DNA of 64,000 nucleotides from Albidovulum sp. (GTDB lineage: Bacteria; Pseudomonadota; Alphaproteobacteria; Rhodobacterales; Rhodobacteraceae), in NCBI GenBank assembly GCA_020637635.1, contig JACKKB010000005.1, positions 225,595-289,594 of the forward strand, in the 5' to 3' direction. How positions within the stretch are numbered: the stretch's first letter is position 1; every line of letters starts with the position of its first letter. Under the pieces are notes generated by a model. The model was not told where the DNA came from. It was given only the letters and a program-made list of their open reading frames with translations, and ran no database searches. Shown in pieces: positions 51,439 to 60,106 of this stretch. A program made the position numbers and the translations under genes.

Positions 51439-52889
51439 TCGTATTGCTCCCGGTATCTGCGCACGACGTAGAGCGCGACGATGTTGAGCATGAGCGTGAA
51501 GACGAAAAGCGCCATGCCGAGCGCGAAGGCGACCAGGGTCTCGGGCGAGGCGAACTCGGTGTCGCCGGTCAACTGGCTGACGATCTTGACGGTGATCGTG
51601 GTCATCGCCTCGAAGGGATTGACGCTCATCCTCGCGGCGGCCCCCGCGCCCATCACCACGATCATCGTCTCGCCGATGGCGCGCGAGGCCGCGAGCAGGA
51701 TCGCGCCGACGATGCCGGGCAGCGCCGCCGGCAGGATCACCTGCTTGACCGTCTCGGACTGCGTGGCGCCGAGCCCGTAGGAGCCGTCGCGCAGGCTCTG
51801 CGGCACCGCGTTGATGATATCGTCCGACAAGGACGAGACGAAGGGGATGAGCATGATCCCCATCACCAGCCCCGCCGTCATCACCGAGGACGAGGAGGTG
51901 CCGAGACCCATCGGCTGGGCGAAGAAGTCGCGCAGGAAGGGCCCGACCGTGACCAGCGCGAAGAGACCGTAGACGATGGTCGGAATGCCCGCGAGGACCT
52001 CGATCGCGGGTTTCACGAAGGCGCGCATGCGTCTGGTCGCGTATTCCGACAGGTAGACCGCGCTCAGAAGCCCGACCGGCACCGCGAAGAGAAGCGCCAC
52101 GAAGGAGATGTAGAGCGTGCCCCAGAGAAGCGGCCAGATGCCGAGCGAGGAGCCGCCGCCGAACTGCGGGTTCCAGGTCAGGTTGAAGAAGAAGTCGCGC
52201 GCCGGATAGAGGCTGAAGAAGTGGATCGATTCGACCAGAAGCGAGGCGACGATCCCGAATGTCGTCATGACCGCGATGAGCGAGGAGCCGATGAAGAGCA
52301 TCAGCACGAAACGCTCCGAGACGTTGCGGGCGCGGAACTCGACGGTGATCCGGGCGAGCGAGAAGCCGAGCCCGGCAAGCGCCAGCGCGATCGCCGCGAT
52401 CGTCATCGCGCGGGCCGACAGATGCGTGAGGCGCCGGTATTCGCGGGCGGCCGTCAGCACCTCGCCGCGCACCCTGCCCGCCACCGCCACGCCGGCCGTG
52501 CCGAGCGTGCGGCGCAGGTCGGTGCCTTCGACGCTGAGGCCCGCCACCGCGGCCTCGCTCAGATCCCCCTGCGCCACCAGACGGTCGAGCCCCGCCGCCA
52601 CCCGGTGCACATCGCCGAGCGCAAGGTTGAGCGCGCCCTCGCTGCGCTCCGAGGCCAGCAGCCCGGTGACTCGTTCGGCGATGACCGCGGGCTGAACCAG
52701 AAGCCAGACCGCGATCAGCAGAAGCGCCGGCACCGCGGTGAAGAGAAAGACCGCCTGGCCGTGAAAGCCGACAAGCGAATGCAGGGCGCGCGTGTCGCCC
52801 TCCGACGCCCGGCGCGCCCGCGCGCGGCCGGCAAGGAAGCCCGCCGCCGCGATCAGCACGATAACGATAACCAGCAGTCCGATGCTCAT
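51435..52889 (-). CDS. pstC: Phosphate ABC transporter permease PstC
   Basis: 484 aa from ATG 52889. N-terminal extension with two helices (~3-22 and ~47-68) and a periplasmic region (~75-150), then the usual permease domain with EAA-loop LGATQSETVKQVILPAALPGIVGAI. The extended form matches the long alphaproteobacterial PstC. It follows pstS by 86 bp; the upstream ATG at 52931 adds a glycine-rich, non-homologous stretch. Confidence 0.94.
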   Translation of the reverse strand: MSIGLLVIVIVLIAAAGFLAGRARARRASEGDTRALHSLVGFHGQAVFLFTAVPALLLIAVWLLVQPAVIAERVTGLLASERSEGALNLALGDVHRVAAGLDRLVAQGDLSEAAVAGLSVEGTDLRRTLGTAGVAVAGRVRGEVLTAAREYRRLTHLSARAMTIAAIALALAGLGFSLARITVEFRARNVSERFVLMLFIGSSLIAVMTTFGIVASLLVESIHFFSLYPARDFFFNLTWNPQFGGGSSLGIWPLLWGTLYISFVALLFAVPVGLLSAVYLSEYATRRMRAFVKPAIEVLAGIPTIVYGLFALVTVGPFLRDFFAQPMGLGTSSSSVMTAGLVMGIMLIPFVSSLSDDIINAVPQSLRDGSYGLGATQSETVKQVILPAALPGIVGAILLAASRAIGETMIVVMGAGAAARMSVNPFEAMTTITVKIVSQLTGDTEFASPETLVAFALGMALFVFTLMLNIVALYVVRRYREQYE

Positions 52890-52975
52890 GTCCCGTCCGC
52901 CATACCCTGCCCCGCCCGGGGCCGTCACCATCCGCGCGGCACGCCATGGCGCCGCCCGGCCAGCTGTTTTGCCGC

Positions 52976-54001
52976 CTACTCGAGCGGCCCCATCGGGGTC
53001 TCCGACGCGACCATGTCCCGGGTCGCCTTCAGCTCCGGATCCGGGACCAGACCATAGTCCGCAAGCAGGCCATCCGGGCCGGCGATGTCATCGGAGACGA
53101 AGAACTCCACATATTCCCTCAGGCCCGGAATGACGCCGACATGCGCCATCTTGACGTAGAAGTAGAGCGGGCGCGACACCGGGTATTCGCCCGAGGCGAT
53201 CGTTGCGGTCGTGGGCGTGACCCCCGATATCGGCGCCACGCGCAACTTGTCGGTGTTGTTCTCGTAAAACGACAGCCCGAAGACGCCGAGCGCCGCGGGA
53301 TTCGCCGCAAGGCGCGAGAGCGTCTCGGTATAGTCGCCGTCGATGTCGACCGACGCGCCGTCGGTGCGCAGCTTCAGGCAGCCCTCGGCCTTCTCGTCGC
53401 CTGCGGCCTTCATCGCCTCGGCAGCGCCGGTGGCCTCGCAGCCGGCCTCGATCACCTTCACGTCGAAGACTTCGCGGCTGCCGTGCTTGGTGCCGGGGAT
53501 GAAGGCGAGGATGTCCTGCGCGGGCAGCGCCGGGTTCACGTCGGCCCAGGTCCTGGCGGTATTGTCGACGAGCGCGCCGTCCTTCACGACACGGGCGGCC
53601 AACGCGGAGTACCAGTCCGCCGGCGTAAGGGCGTATTCGGCACCGTTGATCGCCGAGGCGAAGACGATGCCGTCATAGCCGAAGCGGACTTCCATGATCT
53701 CGTCGACGCCGTTGGACCTGCAGCTGTCGATGTCGGATTGCTTGATGCGCGAGGACGAGTTGGCGATGTCGATCGTGTTCTCGCCCAGGCCTTCGCAGAG
53801 CTTCTTGCGCCCGGCGCCCGATCCGCCACCCTGCACGACCGGGGTCGGGAAATCGAAGTTCTCGCCGAAGGCCTCGGCGACGATGGTCGCATAGGGCAGC
53901 ACGGTTGATGAGCCGGCGATCTGGATCTGGTCGCGCGCCTCGGCGGCAGTCGCGGCAGCCACGAGGGCAATCGCCGGGACGGTCAATCTCGCGGATGTCA
54001 T
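52976..54001 (-). CDS. pstS: Phosphate-binding periplasmic protein PstS
   Basis: 341 aa from ATG 54001 with AGAGGG upstream. Signal peptide ~1-27 (cleavage near AAEA-RD). Phosphate-binding signature IAGSSTVLPYATIVAEAF, GGGSGAGRKKLCEG and DIANSSSRIKQSD; GTKHGSREVF contributes the C-domain contact. High-affinity phosphate receptor for PstCAB. Preceded by a strong Pho box. Confidence 0.96.
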   Translation of the reverse strand: MTSARLTVPAIALVAAATAAEARDQIQIAGSSTVLPYATIVAEAFGENFDFPTPVVQGGGSGAGRKKLCEGLGENTIDIANSSSRIKQSDIDSCRSNGVDEIMEVRFGYDGIVFASAINGAEYALTPADWYSALAARVVKDGALVDNTARTWADVNPALPAQDILAFIPGTKHGSREVFDVKVIEAGCEATGAAEAMKAAGDEKAEGCLKLRTDGASVDIDGDYTETLSRLAANPAALGVFGLSFYENNTDKLRVAPISGVTPTTATIASGEYPVSRPLYFYVKMAHVGVIPGLREYVEFFVSDDIAGPDGLLADYGLVPDPELKATRDMVASETPMGPLE

Positions 54002-54082
54002 CGCACCCTCTTGCAAGTGTCGCTCGGGCCGCCCGCGGTGGCGGCCCCGGGGACCCGTCTAGGGGGGGCCGGCTATGCTTTT

Positions 54083-54111
54083 GTGACATGCGCGTAACAG
54101 TTTCATGACAG
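54083..54111 (-). promoter_or_regulatory. Pho box (three PhoB half-sites) upstream of pstS
   Basis: Minus strand has three 7-bp direct repeats at 11-bp intervals: CTGTCAT (54111-54105), CTGTTAC (54100-54094) and ATGTCAC (54089-54083), separated by 4-bp AT- or GC-containing spacers. This is close to the PhoB consensus. It lies 82-110 bp before the pstS start and directly downstream of phoR, so pstS onward can be induced separately from phoR. Confidence 0.92.
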
Positions 54112-54137
54112 GGCCCGAAACGCGCCGCGGCAGAGCT

Positions 54138-55178
54138 TCAGCCAAGCGGCAGGATGACGATGAAACTGCTGCCCTTTCCCGGCTCGCTCTCGATCTTCAG
54201 GCGGCCCCGGTGGCGGTTGACGATATGCTTCACGATGGCCAGTCCGAGCCCGGTGCCGCCCTGTTCGCGCGACCGATGCGTGTCGACCCGGTAGAATCGC
54301 TCGGTCAGCCGCGGCAGATGCAGCGCGTCGATTCCCTCGCCGCGGTCGATCACCTCGATCTGCACCGCCGGCCCGCGCAATACCGGTTCGCGCTCGAGAC
54401 TGCGGATCCGCACCGTCACCTCCTTGCCGACCGCGCCATACTTGATCGCGTTCTCGATGAGGTTGTGGACCACCTGCGTCAGCTGGTCGGCATCGGCCCC
54501 GAGCCGGATCTCCTCCTCGGGCGCATCGAGCGACAGCGTCACGCCCGCCGCCCGCGCGCCGTCGCGGTGGGTCAGGAGAGCCGCGCGCACCAGCGCCAGG
54601 ACCTCGACCTCATCGCCGGGCCGGCGCCGCTCCTCGGCCTCGACCCGGCTCAGCGACAGAAGATCGTTCACCAGCCGGATCATCCGCGCCGCCTCGCGCT
54701 CCATGATCGCGAGGAAGCGGTCGCGCGCCGCGGCATCGTCGCGCGCGGCGCCGCGCAACGTGTCGATGAAGCCCACGAGCGCGGTCAGCGGCGTGCGCAG
54801 TTCGTGGCTGACATTCGCGACGAAATCGCGCCGCATCGTCAGCGTCTGTTCCTGGGCCGTGAGATCCTCGAACGCGATGAGCGCCAGGGCCCCCTCGTCC
54901 AGATCGACGGGCGCGAAACTGGCCGCGAGATGGGTCTCGGCGCCCCTGACCGAGATCGTCACCCGGCGCCCGCCGCCGCGCCGTTGCCGCAGCGCCGCCT
55001 CGAGCCCCTGCAGGAACTCGGGATGGCGCAGGAACGAGGCGCAGGACCGCCCGTCGAGCGCGATCCCGAACAGCGTGTTCGCCACGGCGTTCGAGGCCAG
55101 GACCCGTTCGTCGGGCCCGACGACGATCACCGGCGTCGGCACGGCATCGAGCACCGCGCGCAGGGTTGCCATGTGCAT
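54138..55178 (-). CDS. phoR: Phosphate-regulon sensor histidine kinase PhoR (soluble form)
   Basis: 346 aa from ATG 55178 with GGAGAG upstream. PAS-like domain (~5-105), HisKA with phosphoacceptor His125 (FVANVSHELRTPL), and HATPase with N-box NLIENAIKYG, G1 EVIDRGEGI and G2 GGTGLGLAIVKHI. No membrane helix, unlike E. coli PhoR; localisation must depend on Pst/PhoU contacts. First gene of the phosphate cluster; autophosphorylates and phosphorylates PhoB. Confidence 0.94.
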   Translation of the reverse strand: MHMATLRAVLDAVPTPVIVVGPDERVLASNAVANTLFGIALDGRSCASFLRHPEFLQGLEAALRQRRGGGRRVTISVRGAETHLAASFAPVDLDEGALALIAFEDLTAQEQTLTMRRDFVANVSHELRTPLTALVGFIDTLRGAARDDAAARDRFLAIMEREAARMIRLVNDLLSLSRVEAEERRRPGDEVEVLALVRAALLTHRDGARAAGVTLSLDAPEEEIRLGADADQLTQVVHNLIENAIKYGAVGKEVTVRIRSLEREPVLRGPAVQIEVIDRGEGIDALHLPRLTERFYRVDTHRSREQGGTGLGLAIVKHIVNRHRGRLKIESEPGKGSSFIVILPLG

Positions 55179-55394
55179 CGCTCTCTCCTGACGTCCGCTT
55201 GCCCCGGGACAGGGGCCGCTCGCCGCTGGCCCGGTGATACGCGAATTCCCGGCAATCGCACATGCTTTGTCTGGGCCTGCCGACGGTTTGGCGCTAAACC
55301 GATTTCCGGGCGAGTCGAACGTTCGCGTTCGCCCATAGGATGCGTTGCCTGGCCGACCGGCGAAAGACCGGGGGCCAAGAATGAGGGACCGGCA

Positions 55395-55805
55395 ATGACT
55401 TCGATGCGCAAGCCGGGCCGGGGGGCCACGCGGCCGCCGACCTCGGACGAGCCTGCCCCTCGGGCAGATGTGCCCCGCGTCCTCATCATAGCGCCGGATC
55501 ACCCGTTGATGCGGGCGATCCAAAGCGACATCGGAACGGGTTTCACCGCCGGATCGTTGCAGGACCTCGATGCCGAACACCTCCGCCGCAGCCGCGCGGA
55601 GGTGGTGCTGGCCCCGCTCTCGCTCGGGACGCACGACATTCTCGACATCGCCGAGCGGCTCCGCGGACTGAAGTTCCGCGGCGAGCTGAAGGCCGTCACG
55701 GGCCCCCTGCCCGACCCCGAGACCGTGGCCAGCGAGGTTGGTGCCGCCTGCAACGGCTTCCGCTTCGAGCTGATCGTGCTCGGCGAGGACGACGCCCGGC
55801 CCTGA
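55395..55805 (+). CDS. Small protein of unknown function, receiver-fold-like
   Basis: 136 aa with a low-complexity charged N-terminus (1-~26). The rest alternates strands and helices like a receiver domain (RVLIIAPDHPLMRAIQSDI, VVLAPLSLGTHDILDIAERL, LKAVTGPLPDPETVASEVG, FELIVLGEDD). The phosphoacceptor Asp expected after the third strand is replaced (APLSLG), so phosphorylation is unlikely. Divergent from phoR, sharing a 216-bp upstream region. Could be a degenerate REC protein or an unrelated Rossmann-like fold. Confidence 0.6.
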   Translation: MTSMRKPGRGATRPPTSDEPAPRADVPRVLIIAPDHPLMRAIQSDIGTGFTAGSLQDLDAEHLRRSRAEVVLAPLSLGTHDILDIAERLRGLKFRGELKAVTGPLPDPETVASEVGAACNGFRFELIVLGEDDARP

Positions 55806-55912
55806 CCGCGCCGGCCCGAAAGCCGCCGGGGCCCCGCTGCTCTCGAACTCCCAATCTCAGTTCGCCGCTCCCGGGCCGCCGTTCCCGGGCCGCCGCTTTC
55901 AGGCTGCCCGTT

Positions 55913-57133
55913 TCAGACCGCCCCGCGCGCCGCCGCCAGACCGGCGTCGAAGTCGCGCAGAAGCACCTCGATCTCCTCGACCCCGACCGAGACCCGGAAG
56001 AACCCCTCGGAAATTCCCAGCCGGGCGCGCCCCTCTGGCCCGAGCGAGCGGTGCGAGCTCGACGCCGGGTGCGAGAGCGTGGTGGCGATGTCGCCGAGCG
56101 TCGGGGCGAAGTTCACCTGTGGCATCGCCCGGGTCAGCGCGTTGGCCGCCGCGCGCCCGCCGGCCAGCTCGAACGAGACCATGTGCCCGCCGCGCGGACC
56201 GAGGATCGCCGCGGCACGGTTGTGATCGGGGTGGTCGGGCCGCCCCGGATAGAGCACCCGCGTCACCCCCTCACGACCGGCCAGATGGTCGGCCAGCCGC
56301 GCCGCATTCGCCTCGGCCCGGTCATAGCGAAGATGGAAGGAATAGAGCCCGCGCTCGGCCAGCCAGCAGTCGAAGGGGCTCGGCGTCATGCCGGTGGTGA
56401 CTGCGAAATCGTAGATCGCCCGGCGCTGCGCGGGATCGCGGGCCGCGACATAGCCAAGCGTCACGTCGGCGTGGCCGGCCAGCATCTTCGTCACCGACTG
56501 GATGACGACATCGGCGCCGTGATCGAAGGGCCGGTATCCGCGCGGCGTGGTGAAGGTGTTGTCGACAAGGACCGGGATCCCGCGCTCCCTGCCAAGCGCC
56601 AGGATCGCGGCCATGTCGGCGACCCGGAGCGTCGGGTTCGAGACCACCTCGATCAGGATCGCCCGCGTCTCGGGCCGGATCGCTGCGGCGAAGGCCCCGG
56701 CATCGGTCGGATCGGCAAGGCTTGCGGTGATCCCGAAGCGCGGCAGATCCTGGGTCAGCAACCTGAGCGAGCGGCCATAGAGCTGGTCGCCGCCGAGCAC
56801 ATGGTCGCCGGCGCGAAGAAGCCCCAGAAGCGCCGCCGTCACCGCCGCCATGCCCGAGCCGAGCATGATGCCGCCGCCACCCGCCGCCGGCACCGCCTCG
56901 AGCGCGTCGATCTTCCCTGCCAGCACCGTCGCGTTCGGATGGCCCTCGCGGGCATAGGTATAGCCCGACACCCGCCCCTCGTATTGCGCATCGAGCTGGT
57001 CGGGGCATTCGGACGCGTAGACGACCGAAGGTTGCAGCGGCGTCACGACGGCGCGGCTGACGCTGTCGGGCCAGGCACTGCGCCGCACGAGATTTTCGGG
57101 AATGTCGCGCCGGGAGAGGTCCTTGTCAGACAT
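55913..57133 (-). CDS. PLP-dependent transsulfuration-type enzyme (Cys/Met metabolism)
   Basis: 406 aa. Fold-type I PLP enzyme: cofactor region GSGMAAVTAALLGLLRAGDHVL, DNTFTTP, and the imine Lys in SVTKMLAGHADVTLG. The family includes cystathionine gamma-synthase/beta-lyase and O-acyl-homoserine sulfhydrylases; I cannot tell which reaction applies. It overlaps the gamma carbonic anhydrase gene by 8 bp. C-terminal SLGPEGRARLGISEGFFRVSVGVE is characteristic of the family. Confidence 0.88.
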   Translation of the reverse strand: MSDKDLSRRDIPENLVRRSAWPDSVSRAVVTPLQPSVVYASECPDQLDAQYEGRVSGYTYAREGHPNATVLAGKIDALEAVPAAGGGGIMLGSGMAAVTAALLGLLRAGDHVLGGDQLYGRSLRLLTQDLPRFGITASLADPTDAGAFAAAIRPETRAILIEVVSNPTLRVADMAAILALGRERGIPVLVDNTFTTPRGYRPFDHGADVVIQSVTKMLAGHADVTLGYVAARDPAQRRAIYDFAVTTGMTPSPFDCWLAERGLYSFHLRYDRAEANAARLADHLAGREGVTRVLYPGRPDHPDHNRAAAILGPRGGHMVSFELAGGRAAANALTRAMPQVNFAPTLGDIATTLSHPASSSHRSLGPEGRARLGISEGFFRVSVGVEEIEVLLRDFDAGLAAARGAV

Positions 57134-57644
57134 TCCTGAGCCCTCCGGCAAAGCGGCGCGCATTGCGACGATAGCCCTCGGCCGAGGCCAGTAGCCGTGC
57201 CTGCGCGTCGGCGTCGAGCATGCGCACGACGCGCCCCGGCGCGCCCATCACGAGGCTGAAGTCGGGGATCTCCTTGCCCTCGGTCACGAGCGCCCCGGCA
57301 CCGATGAGGCAGCCCCGGCCGATGCGCGCGCCGTTGAGGATCGTGGCCCCCATGCCGATGAGCGTGCCGTCGCCGATGGTGCAGCCGTGCAGCATCGCCT
57401 TGTGGCCGATGGTGCAATCCGCCCCGATGGTCAGCGCAAAGCCGAGATCGGTGTGACAGACCGTGCTTTCCTGCACGTTCGAGCCGCGGCCGACCCGGAT
57501 CTCTTCGTTGTCGCCGCGCAGGGTGCAGCCGAACCAGACGCTGGACTGCGGCTCCAGCACCACCTTGCCGATCACGTTGGCATCCGGGGCCACCCAGGCG
57601 TCTGAGGCGATTTCCGGAGCGATTCCATCAAGTTCATAGATCAT
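57126..57644 (-). CDS. Gamma carbonic anhydrase-like protein
   Basis: 172 aa, left-handed beta-helix built of hexapeptide repeats. Potential zinc ligands are in VCHTDLGFALTIG and GHKAMLHGC, matching the three-His gamma-CA/YrdA pattern. Enzymatic activity is not proven for many members. Overlaps gmk by 4 bp (ATGA) and the PLP gene by 8 bp, so yicC-gmk-CA-PLP look like one operon. Confidence 0.9.
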   Translation of the reverse strand: MIYELDGIAPEIASDAWVAPDANVIGKVVLEPQSSVWFGCTLRGDNEEIRVGRGSNVQESTVCHTDLGFALTIGADCTIGHKAMLHGCTIGDGTLIGMGATILNGARIGRGCLIGAGALVTEGKEIPDFSLVMGAPGRVVRMLDADAQARLLASAEGYRRNARRFAGGLRNV

Positions 57645-58279
57645 CTTTCATCAAACTCCCGGTTGAGGCCACGCACGAAATCGGTCAAGCCCGGCTGCCG
57701 GTCGCGGCGCATCCGCTCGGCTCTCAGGATCGTCTTCAGCTCCGCCTCGGCCTCGTCGAGGTCACGGTTCACGAGCACGTAGTCGTATTCCGCCCAGTGG
57801 CTGATCTCGGCCTGCGATTTCGCCATCCGTCCGGCGATCACCGCATCGCTGTCCTGCCCGCGCGACCGGAGCCGCCGTTCGAGCTCCGCGATCGAGGGCG
57901 GCAGGATGAAGATCGACACGACATCGCCCGCCATCGCCTGCTTGATCTGCTGGCCGCCCTGCCAGTCGATGTCGAACAGCGTGTCGCGCCCCTCCTGCAT
58001 CGCCTGGGTGATCGCGGCGCGCGGCGAGCCGTAGAGCTGGCCGAAGACCTCGGCATGTTCGAGCATCTCGCCCGCTGCCACCATTGCCTCGAACTCCGGC
58101 CGCGCCTTGAAGGAGTAGTCCTTGCCGTCGGTCTCTCCGGGACGCGGCGGGCGGGTGGTGGCCGAGACCGAAAAGCTCAGCGTCTCGTCCCAGGCCATCA
58201 ACCTGCGCGCAAGCGTCGATTTTCCGGCCCCCGACGGCGATGAAAGAATGATCAGCAAGCCCTTGCGTTTCATCGTCAT
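57641..58279 (-). CDS. gmk: Guanylate kinase
   Basis: 212 aa. Phosphorylates GMP to GDP. P-loop SSPSGAGKS (~13-21), GMP-binding SVSATTRPPRPGE, DYSF, and the LID with RMAKSQAEISHWAEYDYVLVN. Start ATG 58279 overlaps the yicC stop by 4 bp. The pairing with yicC is widespread in proteobacteria. Confidence 0.98.
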   Translation of the reverse strand: MTMKRKGLLIILSSPSGAGKSTLARRLMAWDETLSFSVSATTRPPRPGETDGKDYSFKARPEFEAMVAAGEMLEHAEVFGQLYGSPRAAITQAMQEGRDTLFDIDWQGGQQIKQAMAGDVVSIFILPPSIAELERRLRSRGQDSDAVIAGRMAKSQAEISHWAEYDYVLVNRDLDEAEAELKTILRAERMRRDRQPGLTDFVRGLNREFDER

Positions 58280-59178
58280 TCCAAGTTCTGAACCTGTTCG
58301 CGCATCTGGTCGATCACGGTCTTGAGGTCAAGCCCGATCCGCGTCAGTTCGGCATTGCCGGATTTCGAGCAGAGCGTGTTCGCCTCGCGCATGAATTCCT
58401 GCATCAGGAAGTCGAACTTTCGCCCGACCGCCCCCGGCGCGGCGAGAAGCGCCCGCGCGGCGGCCACATGGGCGCCGAGCCGGTCGATCTCCTCGGTCAC
58501 ATCGGCTTTGACCGCAAGAAGCGCCAGTTCCTGCGCCACCCGCTGCGGATCGGCCTCGGCCGCCCCGGCAAGCACCCGCGCGAGCGCCTCGTTCAGCGCC
58601 CGCCCGGCCTCGGGCCGGCGCGCCTCGGCGGCGGCGGCGGCGGCCCCGGTCAGCTCGGCGATCCGCGCGATCTGGCCCGCCAGAACCTCTCCCAGCGCCA
58701 TTCCCTCGGCGGCACGCGCGGCGGCGAAATCGGCCAGCAGGGGGTCGAGATCGGCCAGGAGTGCCGCCGCCAGCGCGCCGCCGTCATCGGCCTCGGGTGC
58801 GGCCTCGGTCACACCGCGCAGCGCCAGGATCTCGGCCGGGCTCGGATCCGCAACCGGCAGGCCGCGCGCCTCGGCCTCGGCGCGCACCGCCACCAGCGCC
58901 GAGACCGCCGCGGCAAGACCGCCGGGGCTGAGCCGCGGCGCCTCGGTCCCCGTCTCGCGCGCCAGCCTGAGCGAGAGGGCGATGTTGCCGCGCTGCGCGA
59001 CCCGCGCCACCGCCGCGCGCGCCCCGGCCTCGAGCCCGTCGATCCCGTCGGGCAGGCGCAGCCGCAGGTCGAGCCCCTTGCCGTTGACGGAGCGCACCTC
59101 CCAGACCCATGCGGCGCCGGCGCCGGCGCCCCGGCGGCTCGCGAAGCCCGTCATGGAAACCACGGCGTTATTAACCAT
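58276..59178 (-). CDS. yicC: YicC family endoribonuclease
   Basis: 300 aa. Opens MVNNAVVSMTGFASRRG, the family signature being SMTGFA; the C-terminal DUF1732 domain reads GRKFDFLMQEFMREANTLCSKSGNAELT, with LDLKTVIDQMREQVQNLE ending. E. coli YicC is an RNA endonuclease affecting RyhB. ATG 59178 has no clear RBS; a later ATG at 59154 (MTGFAS) is possible. Confidence 0.93.
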   Translation of the reverse strand: MVNNAVVSMTGFASRRGAGAGAAWVWEVRSVNGKGLDLRLRLPDGIDGLEAGARAAVARVAQRGNIALSLRLARETGTEAPRLSPGGLAAAVSALVAVRAEAEARGLPVADPSPAEILALRGVTEAAPEADDGGALAAALLADLDPLLADFAAARAAEGMALGEVLAGQIARIAELTGAAAAAAEARRPEAGRALNEALARVLAGAAEADPQRVAQELALLAVKADVTEEIDRLGAHVAAARALLAAPGAVGRKFDFLMQEFMREANTLCSKSGNAELTRIGLDLKTVIDQMREQVQNLE

Positions 59179-59231
59179 TTAGGACTTTTTCCCTTCGTTC
59201 CCGCCTGCCCCCGCTGTATCCAGAGAGGGCA

Positions 59232-59246
59232 TTAACAGTTCGGTAA
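59232..59246. promoter_or_regulatory. Possible CtrA-type site
   Basis: TTAA (59232-59235), 7 bp, GTAA (59243-59246) differs from the TTAA-N7-TTAA CtrA box at one position. A further TTAAC half-site is at 59263-59267. Lies between yicC and the PAS_5 gene, 76 bp before the latter. Weak evidence. Confidence 0.35.
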
Positions 59247-59321
59247 GCAATTCTCGAATAGGGTTAACAAAACCTGACCGCCGCCACAACGCGGTCGCGG
59301 TCGGCAGGACGGGGCAAGATC

Positions 59322-60026
59322 ATGGGATTTGGCGGCGAGACGGGAAACGGGCACGACAGGGTCGTCCCGTTCCGGATGTCGGGATGGGCGGCGACGGGGC
59401 GGCGTGACGGCAGCGAGACCACCACCCGCGCCACGGCCGAACTGCGCGCCTACTGGGAAGCGCTGCGGGCCGGGCGTCCGGCGCCCTTCCGCTCCGAGAT
59501 CGACCCGCGCGGCATCGAACGCGCGCTCGAATACACCTTCATCCTCGAACGGATGGCCCCGCGGGTGGCGCGGCTGCGGCTTGCCGGCAGCCATCTCAAC
59601 ACCGTTATGGGCATGGAAACGCGCGGCCTGCCGCTCACCTCCTTCTTCATGCCCGAGGCGCGCGATCAGATTTCCGACACGGTCGAGGCGGTGTTCGACG
59701 GTCCGGCCACCGCCGATCTGCGGCTGGCTGCCCCGGCCGCCGCCGGACGCCCCGCGCTTGTGGCGGAGCTGACGCTCCTGCCGCTGACGGACGACAGCGG
59801 GGTGATCTGCCGGATGCTCGGCTGTCTGGTGATCGATGGACCTCTCGGCCGCGCACCGCGCCGCTTCACCATCGCCGCCGGCCACATCGCCCCGATTCTC
59901 GCCACCGTCCCGCGCCGTCCGCCGATGCCGCAAGGCGCGGCGGTGCCGGGCGGCTTCGCCGAGCCGCGCGCAGGCTTCGGGCCGGCGCGGGCCGGCCACC
60001 TGCGGGTGGTGGTCAGCAACGACTGA
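59322..60026 (+). CDS. PAS_5 domain protein
   Basis: 234 aa. Central PAS_5-like domain (~35-175; LRAYWEALRAGRPAPFRSEIDPRGIERALEYTFILER, then RLRLAGSHLNTVMGMETRGLPLTSFF) flanked by a basic/Pro-rich C-terminus. Cytosolic; thought to be a regulator in alphaproteobacteria, but no output domain is present. Monocistronic, with a possible CtrA site upstream. Confidence 0.9.
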   Translation: MGFGGETGNGHDRVVPFRMSGWAATGRRDGSETTTRATAELRAYWEALRAGRPAPFRSEIDPRGIERALEYTFILERMAPRVARLRLAGSHLNTVMGMETRGLPLTSFFMPEARDQISDTVEAVFDGPATADLRLAAPAAAGRPALVAELTLLPLTDDSGVICRMLGCLVIDGPLGRAPRRFTIAAGHIAPILATVPRRPPMPQGAAVPGGFAEPRAGFGPARAGHLRVVVSND

Positions 60027-60106
60027 GGGGGCCGACCGCCGATCGGCGCGCCGGTCTCCGCGCGCGCGGACCCGCGGAGCCCCGTCAGATCACCGTCAGG
60101 TCGGCG

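Noticed and set aside
55290..55350. Possible LexA box (GAACGTTCGCGTTC) between phoR and the divergent gene
   Set aside because: Spacing does not fit GTTC-N7-GTTC, and the neighbouring genes are not SOS genes; it is more likely part of a chance inverted repeat.
55830..55870. tRNA-like T-arm sequence on the minus strand (GGGAGTTCGAGAGC)
   Set aside because: No acceptor stem, anticodon arm or CCA can be built around it.
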